NCBI GenBank assembly: GCA_963978545.1
Contig: OZ021723.1
Coordinates: 46,450,069 to 46,514,068 of the forward strand
Origin: Linyphia triangularis
Lineage: Eukaryota; Arthropoda; Arachnida; Araneae; Linyphiidae
Reading direction: 5' to 3'
DNA length: 64,000 bases
Shown: one piece after another, positions 59,644 to 64,000 of the stretch
Position numbering within the stretch: the stretch's first letter is position 1
How the letters are laid out: the number at the start of each line of letters is the position of its first letter
The notes under the pieces: model-generated
Database searches by the model: none
Told to the model about the DNA's origin: nothing
The model's input: the letters and a program-made list of their open reading frames with translations, nothing else
Made by a program: the position numbers and the translations under genes

Positions 59644-59890
59644 CTTCGGAAGATATTCGTTATTAGATTAAAATTTATTATAACGGCTACTAATAATAGA
59701 TACTAAACCAAAGCTCATACCCAGGATACATTTCCACTATATTTTCATTCAACTTATGTGTGCACGATAACTATACAGCATTTAGTTTAAATTTCCTGAC
59801 TAATTAAACACCTAACTTACCTGAATTTATACTCCAAACAAACGTCAGAAGCAGAAATAGAATACTCGGTACAATGAAAATGCTTGTCAT
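27053..59890 (-). CDS. Mucin-like receptor-type protein tyrosine phosphatase, complete (13 exons, 1022 residues)
   Basis: Minus-strand exons, in order: 59821-59890, 56514-57929, 55435-55811, 53421-53561, 50465-50626, 43799-43879, 41063-41144, 38642-38718, 35467-35604, 34739-34873, 31274-31422, 28108-28267, 27053-27133. Sum 3069 bases, all phases consistent. Layout: signal peptide 1-23; Ser/Thr-rich region 25-495; Cys-containing ectodomain 496-621; transmembrane helix about 643-668; basic juxtamembrane; one PTP domain about 730-1005. Catalytic elements are intact: KNRY (768-771), WPD (Asp910), [10 protein letters not shown] (Cys942, Arg948), QNKDQ (Gln986, Gln990). It should dephosphorylate phosphotyrosine at the plasma membrane. 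There is no second (D2) domain and there are no FNIII repeats. The PTP domain recalls both PTPRR/PTPN5-type and insect Ptp36E-type enzymes, and I cannot decide between them. Introns are unusually rich in transposons. Confidence 0.92.
27134..28107 (-). other. Phosphatase intron, poly-G tract at 27823-27855
   Basis: Plain intron with a 30-base G-rich run. A 98-codon plus-strand open frame across it ends in a Gly run from the tract and is not a gene. Confidence 0.6.
28108..28267 (-). CDS. Receptor phosphatase exon 12: P-loop and Q-loop
   Basis: [19 protein letters not shown] then [20 protein letters not shown]. Completes the signature HCxxGxGRTG and supplies the Q-loop glutamines. Acceptor TGTGAAG lacks the usual CAG and has a poor pyrimidine tract, but the frame and motif need it. 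Donor GTAAGG. Confidence 0.92.
28268..31273. other. Phosphatase intron holding LINE 1
   Basis: The reverse-transcriptase remnant occupies about 28740-30020. 28268-28740 and 30020-31270 show no recognisable feature. Confidence 0.6.
28740..30020 (+). pseudogene. LINE reverse transcriptase remnant (Jockey-type)
   Basis: Reading the plus strand: [15 protein letters not shown] (28820), [24 protein letters not shown] (28995), [18 protein letters not shown] (29100), [20 protein letters not shown] (29260), [10 protein letters not shown] (29345; the ADD catalytic motif), [29 protein letters not shown] (29570) and [14 protein letters not shown] (29810). At least five in-frame stops and no complete ends, so it is dead. 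It lies antisense to the phosphatase gene in its 3-kb intron. Motif order is that of Jockey/CR1-like non-LTR elements. Confidence 0.9.
31274..31422 (-). CDS. Receptor phosphatase exon 11: WPD loop and start of the active-site loop
   Basis: [19 protein letters not shown], then GPTIVHC and two bases of the next codon. WPD supplies the general acid (Asp910); the nucleophile Cys942 is the last full codon, so the intron interrupts the P-loop. Confidence 0.92.
31640..32320 (-). repeat. Dispersed family R2, fullest copy
   Basis: Reverse relative to copies at 41850, 55005 and 63682. Landmarks: AGCATAACTCCCAAACAG, GGTGTTCTAAACATCCCCAC, ATACGATAAAGGCGG, GAGCGTCACCCATCGAC, and the end TGAAAGTTGTGTGATGTTAC. 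No open frame or terminal repeat that I can define. Confidence 0.75.
33339..34706 (+). repeat. Tandem-unit element, copy 2 (about 7 units)
   Basis: Starts CTAGCTAAATACCCGTGCTTCG, the same head as copy 1, about seven units of AGAAGGCCAAAACTACTTAT, ends in CAGACA repeats and CAGCTTGTTTTATTATTATAG. Confidence 0.82.
34739..34873 (-). CDS. Receptor phosphatase exon 10
   Basis: 45 codons, RCAQYFPQ, then [20 protein letters not shown] and TLRLLDLE. The K/R-C-x-x-Y-(W/F)-P pattern is the standard PTP core strand. The acceptor chosen is TTTTTCAG before TCTAGA, because the alternative AG four bases downstream would break the frame. Confidence 0.87.
35467..35604 (-). CDS. Receptor phosphatase exon 9: CQAP variant and DFWRMVWE
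   Basis: 46 codons: [19 protein letters not shown] then [20 protein letters not shown]. Most PTPs have TQGP here; this one has CQAP, a conservative variation that I also associate with Ptp36E-like insect enzymes. Confidence 0.9.
35929..37732. mobile_element. DNA element CAGGGATGAGTTT...AAACTCATCCCTG, about 1.8 kb
   Basis: Inverted termini CAGGGATGAGTTT (35929) and AAACTCATCCCTG (ending 37732). Flanks ACATCACC and ATTCACCA could be a decayed duplication. Next to the right end is GGCGGAATTCCGCCACATGG. It carries the repeat array at 36510-37320. No transposase found. CAGGG ends suggest a hAT-like non-autonomous element. Confidence 0.65.
36510..37320 (+). repeat. Degenerate CpG-bearing repeat array (second copy)
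   Basis: Phrases recur about every 100-210 bases: CGGAGCAATTCTCAACAATAAC (36901) and CGGAACAATTCTCAGCAATAAC (37109); GCAAATTTCGGTGATATCGG and ACAAATTTCGGTAATATCGA; GCACTCAACGAAAATGCCCA and similar. Reverse-complement relation to 12690-14130. CG is conspicuously frequent here. Confidence 0.65.
37986..38243 (-). pseudogene. piggyBac transposase N-terminus (85 codons), truncated
   Basis: Starts [20 protein letters not shown], then [20 protein letters not shown] and an acidic stretch. '[11 protein letters not shown]' plus an acidic tail is how piggyBac-type transposases begin; the DDD catalytic core (another 450 or so residues) is deleted. The frame runs to the terminal repeat, whose bases encode GSECVN before the stop. 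Confidence 0.82.
37990..38478 (-). mobile_element. piggyBac-type element, internally deleted, TTAA target sites
   Basis: TTAA at 37990-37993 and 38475-38478. Left end CACATTCGCTGCCACC; right end, reverse complement, AACACATTAGCTGCCACTGACGC: imperfect inverted repeats of about 16 bases. Only 481 bases remain. The region 38400-38460 is G+C-rich (GCGCCAGCGCGTCAGTGG), a subterminal inverted part. Confidence 0.85.
38642..38718 (-). CDS. Receptor phosphatase exon 8: YINANF motif
   Basis: [20 protein letters not shown] then ANFVK; the D-x-Y-I-N-A-N motif in variant form (LKCYINAN). Acceptor TTATTTCAG, donor GTAAGT. Confidence 0.9.
38719..41062. other. Phosphatase intron, no gene; poly-A runs at 39238-39259, 40436-40465 and 40814-40848
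   Basis: 39900-40220 is less AT-rich and has an 82-codon open frame ([16 protein letters not shown]...) with local symmetry (GCCAATATCGCC / GATATTGGCC). No domain and no splice pair; likely a repeat. The rest shows nothing. Confidence 0.55.
41063..41144 (-). CDS. Receptor phosphatase exon 7: KNRY substrate loop
   Basis: [20 protein letters not shown] then RYSNILP. KNRY is the phosphotyrosine-recognition loop. Acceptor TTTTCAG, donor GTAAGT, phase 1 out. Confidence 0.9.
41850..42380 (+). repeat. Dispersed family R2, copy
   Basis: Starts AGGGCGTGAAACATCGTAAAAC, contains TTCTTCGATAATTATTACG, GGGCAATGCTTGAAGG, ACGCCTTTATCGAATTTTTA and GGTGTTTAGAACACC, in the order of the reversed copy at 31640-32320. 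The adjacent LINE begins within 60 bases. Confidence 0.72.
42430..43750 (+). pseudogene. LINE 3' portion with RNase H and Cys/His tail, frameshifted
   Basis: Frame 1 (42485-43240): [38 protein letters not shown], then [11 protein letters not shown] (RNase H start) and [17 protein letters not shown] frameshift leads to [31 protein letters not shown] (RNase H end; 43180-43350), and another to [14 protein letters not shown], then a Cys/His tail [20 protein letters not shown] (43590-43640) and a stop at 43720. The 5' half with the reverse transcriptase is missing (5' truncation). The 3' end has short AACAAC repeats. This kind of tail is common in spider LINEs. It lies antisense within a phosphatase intron. 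Confidence 0.9.
43799..43879 (-). CDS. Receptor phosphatase exon 6: N-terminal PTP helix
   Basis: 27 codons, [20 protein letters not shown] then LLEEEFK, the helix that opens PTP domains. A LINE on the other strand ends only about 50 bases beyond its donor. Confidence 0.87.
44468..45089 (+). mobile_element. Solo LTR of a Gypsy-like retrotransposon
   Basis: 622 bases starting TGTTACGAATTTC and ending CCACGCAACA, the TGTTAC...GTAACA ends common in arthropod Ty3/Gypsy LTRs. Inside, CCTATATAAGGCCGGCGAAG (44809) is a TATA box followed by AGCGAG initiator-like sequence, and CCGGAATAAATTTCC (about 45024) is a poly(A) signal. ATATA lies on both sides (44462-44466, 45090-45094), but in AT-rich DNA and with one base off the expected edge. 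No internal retroviral-type genes adjoin, so it is a recombination remnant. Confidence 0.82.
45120..46401. mobile_element. TA-flanked MITE, TACCGTAAAATGGGGTGAAT termini
   Basis: TACCGTAAAATGGGGTGAAT (45120) and ATTCATCCCATTTTACGGTA (ending 46401) are inverted, with 2 mismatches over 27 bases. GTTCC(A/G)ATTCACCCCGC occurs internally at about 45298, 45977 and 46352, and its complement GGGGTGAATCGGAACAC at 45322: the subterminal unit is repeated. Tc1/mariner-like TA target is likely. No coding. Confidence 0.82.
47883..49322. mobile_element. Fold-back element interrupted by a hAT element
   Basis: Left GGCGACTACAAGTTTAGATG (47884) pairs with right CACCTAAACTTGCAGTCGCC. Inner blocks also pair: GGAGAAAAGCAAGTAGATTAT (47971) with ATTCACAATCTACTCACTTT (48431), and AAATGGCCGAAA with TTTTCGGCCATTTTTG. 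The arms are interrupted on the right by 48464-49261. A 38-base T-run at 47926-47963 lies in the left arm. Confidence 0.8.
48464..49261. mobile_element. Non-autonomous hAT element, perfect 8-bp target duplication
   Basis: CACATACT at 48456-48463 and 49262-49269. Termini CAGGGCCTGATTT and AAATCGGGCCCTG. Subterminal GGCCCACTAGGCCCGGGCCT on the left and TTGGGCCTAC on the right. 798 bases, no transposase, G-run at 49033-49043. It is inserted in the right arm of the surrounding fold-back. Confidence 0.92.
49366..49541 (-). mobile_element. tRNA-derived SINE, second copy of the 23641 family
   Basis: Matches 23641-23817 almost throughout (TTTTCAGATTATCTGGCGC, AACACCCATGCCTAACACGGG...). Flanks GTTACTCTTTTG and GTTGCTCTTTTG (one mismatch) are the target duplication. 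The B box on the minus strand is GGTTCGAGTCC, perfect. Confidence 0.87.
50044..50160. repeat. Small fold-back (about 40-base arms)
   Basis: CAATCAGTACTTAGCAGGCT and CTAGAGTT on the left pair with AACTCTAGCCTGCCAAATACT on the right; imperfect. Confidence 0.65.
50465..50626 (-). CDS. Receptor phosphatase exon 5: juxtamembrane region
   Basis: 54 codons, phase 0. Ser/Thr-rich ([20 protein letters not shown]), then a strongly basic [14 protein letters not shown]. The Arg cluster followed by hydrophobics is loosely like a MAP-kinase interaction motif of PTPRR-type enzymes, but the spacing is not exact. The SLDS and RRRS sites could be phosphorylated. Confidence 0.88.
50627..53420. other. Phosphatase intron, one small MITE
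   Basis: 50762-50953 MITE; otherwise AT-rich, A-run at 52060-52079, nothing coding. Confidence 0.6.
50762..50953. mobile_element. MITE with 22-bp inverted termini
   Basis: TTACCCGCGGCCTTAAGTCC (50762) and GGACTTAAGGCCTAGGGTAA (to 50953) are inverted with two mismatches. 192 bases, no coding, no clear target duplication. Confidence 0.75.
53421..53561 (-). CDS. Receptor phosphatase exon 4: transmembrane helix
   Basis: Acceptor CTTTCAG, donor GTGAGT, 47 codons in phase 0. Contains [20 protein letters not shown], a clear membrane span, running directly into VLL and the basic VIMKHK of the next exon (stop-transfer). Confidence 0.92.
53646..54350 (-). repeat. Tandem-unit element, copy 3, reversed (about 3 units)
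   Basis: Reads CTACAATAATAAAACAAGG at the left (tail reversed) and ends CACGGGTATTCAGCTAG (head reversed). The unit core AAGTAGTTTTGGCC...CTAAT appears three times. Confidence 0.8.
54849..54896. repeat. Short hairpin
   Basis: AAGGAGTCCACTAACTAACC and GTTGGTTAGTGGACTC pair around an AAGAAG loop. Confidence 0.6.
55005..55350 (+). repeat. Dispersed family R2, partial copy
   Basis: AGGGGTGTGAAACATTGCAC, TTTTCGATAATTCTTACATT, GGCGATGCTCAAGGGAAA, ACGCCTTTATCGCATTTTTA and AATGGCATTACCACAACG, in family order. It ends about 80 bases from the donor of exon 3. Confidence 0.75.
55435..55811 (-). CDS. Receptor phosphatase exon 3: Cys-containing folded ectodomain
   Basis: Encodes 126 residues from [11 protein letters not shown]. 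It alternates predicted strands and helices: [13 protein letters not shown], then a helix [14 protein letters not shown], then [20 protein letters not shown] and a helix [10 protein letters not shown]. Five or more Cys. The beta-alpha-beta order and the membrane-proximal position resemble SEA or ferredoxin-like ectodomains; this is inference. Donor GTTAGT is weak, but a neighbouring GTTAAT would break the frame. Confidence 0.85.
55812..56513 (-). other. Phosphatase intron, SINE-core-like trace
   Basis: CGGCGCAGCATGGCCCTCGTGTTGCC (56225-56250) resembles the SINE body at 23655 and 60408. Otherwise plain. Confidence 0.45.
56514..57929 (-). CDS. Receptor phosphatase exon 2: 472-residue mucin-like ectodomain
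   Basis: One 1416-base exon rich in Ser, Thr, Glu and Pro (for example STTRVELI-type and [12 protein letters not shown] stretches), with scattered N-glycosylation sequons (NETF, NESS, NLTE, NDTA, NETA). No cysteine-rich fold, only isolated Cys near CALGDRKC. The acceptor TTTTTTACAG sits before 57929; the donor GTAATT follows 56514. This looks like an O-glycosylated stalk. The region would evolve quickly, so the exon is better judged by frame and splice sites than by similarity. Antisense open frames here are shadows. Confidence 0.88.
57980..58191. mobile_element. TTAA-flanked MITE (piggyBac-type), 204 bases
   Basis: TTAA at 57980-57983 and 58188-58191. Termini CCCTTTGCACTCCAG and CTGGAGTGCAAAGGG are perfect 15-base inverted repeats. 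The inner GCGCCTCTCAGGCGCC and CCGCGCGAAAAAGGCC parts are G+C-rich. No coding of its own. Confidence 0.9.
59578..59639. repeat. (AT)n microsatellite
   Basis: About 30 AT units after CACACACATT, inside the first intron. Confidence 0.95.
59821..59890 (-). CDS. Receptor phosphatase exon 1: start codon and signal peptide
   Basis: ATG at 59890 is preceded in frame by a TAA about 45 bases upstream with no other ATG between. The product [20 protein letters not shown] is a hydrophobic signal peptide with cleavage likely near SINS. Donor GTAAGT at 59820; phase 1. Confidence 0.85.
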
Positions 59891-60401
59891 CCCTTTGAAG
59901 TATTTTCTAGTGCCCTTGACGACATCTTACTGGATGTCATCGTCCGGCGTTCCAATTCAGCTTTACAGTTAGTCACTCCTAAGTGGTTCCGATTCACTGC
60001 AGGTTGTTCTATTGACAAAAGAAAAAAAATTAAAATATTTTCTGCTAAGTTTATAATTGTTGGGATAAACAGCTTAAGTATTGCCATAACCTGGCGAAAG
60101 TTGATTTTTATTGTCATTTTCTTCCGGAGATCATCTTCTACCATGGAAAAGTTCGGTTTACCCGTCAAATACATTTAATAAATTTGAGTTCTGTTCCAGA
60201 TGAGACCTGATCCAACCCATTTTCTTTCCATATTCACATTTGACCAACCCTATTACATTGAAACCTTGTGGATTCGACGTGTAACTGTTCTTCGTTACTC
60301 TACAATCTCAATATTGATGTTTCATCAGAATTAGGGCTTAACCTTATAACATTTTTGGGTAGCGAATCTGTACCAAGAACCTTGAATCTTCATATAACGA
60401 T

Positions 60402-60652
60402 CTTCTGGCGCAGTATAGGTCTCGTGTAACTTTTATGCCAAAAAATATCCCAAAATCCTTGGACCTTGTAAGCTTTCTGCCACTAAATACCAAATTAAAG
60501 AAAAGCACACCGTATCTTCAAACAAATACACCGTAGATTTCGAAACGCAATGTACCCTCAAGATTGCCCTAGTTTTAAACCTGCAACCTTTAACAAGTGT
60601 TGTGAAGCATGTGGCAAGAACATTAACCTAACAGCGATCAGGAGCTAATACT
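60402..60652 (-). mobile_element. Degenerate tRNA-derived SINE
   Basis: TTCTGGCGCAGTATAGGTCT matches the body of the 23641 SINE (TCTGGCGCCGTCAGCAACAC). At the right end the minus strand has TGTTAGGTTAATGTTCTTG and GGTTGCAGGTTTAAAACT, decayed A- and B-box regions. Confidence 0.45.
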
Positions 60653-60802
60653 GTTCTTTTTCCTTCAATAGTCAATAAAAGAAAGCCCTATTAACATTTT
60701 TAAAAACTTTACACAAAAGCATTTAAAATAAGAATTCGAAATTTTAGTGGATTAGAAATGCACTTAATATGCAGGTTAATACTTCGAAATTTAGCTTCAG
60801 TT

Positions 60803-60848
60803 ATTTCTAATTGTCTTCTGATATCTCTATCAGAAGACAATTAGAAAT
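60803..60848. repeat. Perfect 21-bp hairpin, 4-base loop
   Basis: ATTTCTAATTGTCTTCTGATA, loop TCTC, then the exact reverse complement. The stem is perfect and shorter than a normal miRNA precursor. Confidence 0.85.
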
Positions 60849-61089
60849 TACATATTTAACACAACACGAAACAACATATTTCAAATTTCTAAAAGTTTAC
60901 AAATCAATTCGTTTTGAAACAGATTGCGCCTGCCTATTTCTGCAACATTAAAGTAAATAACACAGCGAATTAACATCTTGTAATTTTTAAACTCAGTTAG
61001 GTAACAAAGTCGATACCCGAGCAAGCTGCTCTCTCTCCAACTCCATTATACCAACGAGAGGAAATTGAAGCCGTGACGGATTAAATGTG

Positions 61090-61195
61090 CACCAGCCCTA
61101 GTTGTTGGACACACCGATGTTTGACGCGGCAGTACACAGAACCCGCGATCTCCCGACCACGAACTCGACGCCTTAACTCACCAGGCAAAAATGGG
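61090..61195 (-). mobile_element. Possible tRNA-like SINE head
   Basis: The minus strand reads CCTGGTGAGTTAAGGCGTCG (A-box-like) then GTCGGGAGATCGCGGGTTC, where a B box would start, but the B box is broken (GGTTCTGTGT). No target duplication seen. Confidence 0.4.
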
Positions 61196-62331
61196 CAGTT
61201 AATTAGCAATACAAAATGAAATTTATTATATACATGGTATTTGCATGTGCTTTATATTTAAGGAAGAAAACCCATCCAACTATCCTACTCTTGATAAATT
61301 ATACAAATACCTCCTTTAAAAAGGTACATCTATCAATGAAACTTCAAATAAGAAAATATAAAATCTGAAAAATATTTCTCAGCCCTCCATAAAACCCAAA
61401 TAATTAGGTATGGGCACCACGTACTGAATAAAACTTTTTATGAGATTGTGGGTTCACTTAGCGTACAGAATGCGCAGTAATTGTGGATATTATTCTCGCT
61501 ATACGCATGACGGCCAGTGATGGCTCTAGCCGATATATCATGAAGTAGAAAGCACTAGTGAAAGCAAAGAAAAGGAAATTGACACACTCATCACTATGCT
61601 CGTTCTCGATTATAGGCGGGGAAAATGCGTTGTCACTTTGAGGGCATCGAAAACATCACTGAAAATATTTATCTATTTTTTAATGAACGGGAAGTGTATC
61701 CACATATTTTATATAGTTATTTTTCAACTTTAAAAAGTTAATTTAGTTCCAATTAATAATCAATATAGTGTTATAAAATCTTTTTAAGTAACGTGGGATA
61801 ATGTACAGATGAAACTATGGATTCAAGATAAAATTATACTGTACAATACCATACACAAAAATGGCAACCAACTACAGGTAAAATGCCCATCTAGATTGGA
61901 ATTTATCAGAAAGACAATTTAATTCCGATTTTTTTGGTTTAAAGGGGTAAAATAAAGGGTAACGGGGTGAAAAGGCTCATAACTTGTCAATCAAGATCAG
62001 TGGTCAGGGTATAACTGTCAAATGACCGTGCTTGTTGTCATTACCAAATCCAAATTAGAGTTTATCAAAGGTATAAACTTTTTTTTTTAGCTCTCTTTGC
62101 AAACTACATGATCCTTTTATAATTAAATACTTTATTTAATGTCTTAAAATTATCTTGAAAGTAATATTTATCCACTACTAAGCAATGTCGGAATCATGCA
62201 GCCAGTACTCCTATAAAAAAAATATGAAAAGACGTGAGTTAGAAAGACGAGCGATTTGAAATCTTTCAATTAATATAAAAAATTTCTTCTGCAATAATAG
62301 ATCCTTTTTAACCTGGTCTTACAAATAGCAT

Positions 62332-62575
62332 CAGGGGGAGGGATATGTGGATATAACCCCCCCCCCCCCGAAATCTTTCAGTTTGCTAACGCAAAAAATC
62401 AAAGGATTTGATTTGTTTAAAATGGTAAATTTATTTAAAATGATTTTAAATTTCTACACACACGCAGGGAAAAATGCTGTTATATATTCGGCATTAATAA
62501 CAAAAATTATAGTTATAATTTGTTGACTTATAATTTTATATCCCCTCCCGAAAAAAATCTCTGGCTACGCCTCTG
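62332..62575. mobile_element. Small hAT-like MITE
   Basis: Left CAGGGGGAGGGATATGTGG; right, reverse complement, CAGAGGCGTAGCCAGAG then CGGGAGGGGATATAAAA. Flanks AATAGCAT and AATGACAT agree at 6 of 8 bases. C-run at 62359-62370. Confidence 0.6.
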
Positions 62576-63681
62576 AATGACATCAATTCCAAGTCCACTT
62601 CAATCTTAGAAGAACTCAACGTCAGAGATAGAAGTTAACTTCTATCCTCTTCTAATTCTTACCAGAGTTCCGTACTTATCAATGCCAATTTTTTAACCTT
62701 CGACACAACCACCAACAAGTGACTCATGAAATTGCAATAGAAATAATCCTAAGTTTTTTTCACATTGACGGCGGCTTTCGTGAAAACACATCAACCCTCT
62801 TAACGTACAATTAACTTTATTCGTCAAAAGAGTGACTTTCTTATCTGTTGATCTAAGATCATGATTACACGCATGGCTTATTCGGTTAAATGTGCGATAT
62901 TTTTAAGTCGCAGCATAACCGAATTTTAGCAGATAAAATCATCTTAAGGCCCATAAAGGTGTTTGTTAACTTTCAGTAAACATCGTGTAGAAAAGAATTA
63001 TAAAACAGAACGAAATTTTTATATAACGAGCAGATTCAAGCATATATTCTTTACTTAAACTTAAAAATCATGTATCACACAATCGTTTATTGATTCCTTT
63101 AATGCATCGAATCCTGCAATTGGATGCTTTTTGTACACATATTTATTTAAATTTTGGAAGATTTTGTTGATACTTGAAGTACCATTTATATTAGTTTTAA
63201 TCTAAGTAAGATAACCCCAAAGCAAATATTATAATTACATTTTCATCCACTTTGAATACATAACAACCCGAAACTCAAATGATCAATTGTTTCACAAATA
63301 TGTCATGTTTTTAAAATTCACTTTGAACTAAATTGGATAATTTGGGGCGAAGGAAAAAATTTGACCCAAATATAAGATAAACTTAATTAAAAAAAAAAAT
63401 TTAAAAAAAAAAAACAAGTTCCGCCTGCTCTTGTATCGGATGAAAAGCCTGTTACAGAAGATTTAAATATGCAAATGAAGGAAATAGTATATTATGCATA
63501 AAGCAAATGTAATCGTATTTAACTTCTGAAACTTAATTTTATTTTTTGTTTAATTCTATTATAAACATGAGAATTGTGTCCCAGATTTTATTTTACCGCC
63601 CTTTACAGGTAATTTGAAAAGAACATTTCTCAGACATAATTGGGTTTTGTAATTGTGGATGTAAAAAAAAAAAAAACCTAG

Positions 63682-64000
63682 GGGTGTGGAACATCGCACA
63701 ACTTTCAATTACACTATAATACTGATGTCAATTTGTGTAATTTACCGTTTTCATCATTCATTTAGAAAAAATGGCCAGTTTGGCGTTATATTTTTTTAAC
63801 TAATTCTTGTATGGGTCTTTAAAAAAAAAAAAAAAAACTTCGCCAAATAGATGATTTTGACGATATACTTTTCAATAATTCATATATTATCCTTTCTTAT
63901 AAGTGAAATTGAGGAGAATAGAAAAAATGATCGTTGATGAGGAATGCTCAAGGAAATAGAACTCTGTGTTACAGGCATTCGTTTTTCATTTAACATTAAA
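63682..64000 (+). repeat. Dispersed family R2, cut by the window edge
   Basis: GGGGTGTGGAACATCGCACAAC, TTTTCAATAATTCATATATT, GAGGAATGCTCAAGGAAATA and GGCATTCGTTTTTC, in family order. Confidence 0.72.

Larger units (their letters stand above)
57930..59820 (-). other. First phosphatase intron
   Basis: TTAA MITE (57980-58191), small inverted repeat at 59018-59095 (ACTAGGATTATTGCG with CGTAATAATCCTA), (AT)n at about 59578-59639. The rest shows nothing. Confidence 0.65.
59891..64000. other. 5' flank of the phosphatase gene
   Basis: I could not place a promoter or an upstream non-coding exon. It holds SINE-like relics, a perfect hairpin (60803-60848), a hAT-like MITE and an R2 copy at the right edge. 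61200-62320 and 62600-63680 show nothing I can name. Confidence 0.5.

Noticed and set aside
59887..60174. 95-codon frame upstream of the phosphatase start, considered as an N-terminal extension
   Set aside because: Different frame from exon 1; an in-frame TAA lies upstream of the chosen ATG.

Overview
The window is AT-rich metazoan nuclear DNA with small exons, long introns and a heavy load of decayed transposons, mostly in introns. The LINE protein fragment at 42.4-43.7 kb (RNase H, then a Cys/His tail with a [18 protein letters not shown] motif) resembles tails I associate with spider LINEs. An arachnid, probably a spider, is therefore my best guess; this is inference and not proven by the window.

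Two protein genes face each other. On the plus strand, the last ten exons of a cytoplasmic poly(A) polymerase of the GLD2/TENT2 type run from 197 to 19016; the N-terminal exons lie left of the window. On the minus strand, a complete 13-exon receptor-type protein tyrosine phosphatase runs from 59890 (ATG) to 27053 (stop). Its exons add up to exactly 1023 codons with every splice phase matching. It has a signal peptide, a very large Ser/Thr-rich mucin-like region in one exon, a Cys-containing folded ectodomain, one transmembrane helix and a single intact PTP domain. The 3' ends of the two genes are separated by about 8 kb of repeats.

The rest is mobile DNA. GLD2 introns hold two mariner copies, a 0.7-kb near-perfect palindrome bounded by TTAA, a 2.1-kb element with a perfect 8-bp target duplication, and DNA transposons nested three deep (11.6-16.1 kb). 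The intergenic stretch has a 0.4-kb palindrome, a hAT-like remnant, two tRNA-derived SINEs with intact target duplications and a dispersed element built of tandem units. The phosphatase introns hold two broken LINEs, a solo LTR, piggyBac-type TTAA elements, a hAT element inserted in a fold-back element, further SINEs and MITEs, and several copies of two dispersed families.

I found no rRNA, CRISPR, free-standing tRNA gene or prokaryotic-type system. The items most worth a second look are the mucin-type receptor phosphatase, the nested transposons, and a degenerate CpG-bearing repeat array carried by two different DNA elements (12.7-14.1 kb and 36.5-37.3 kb).
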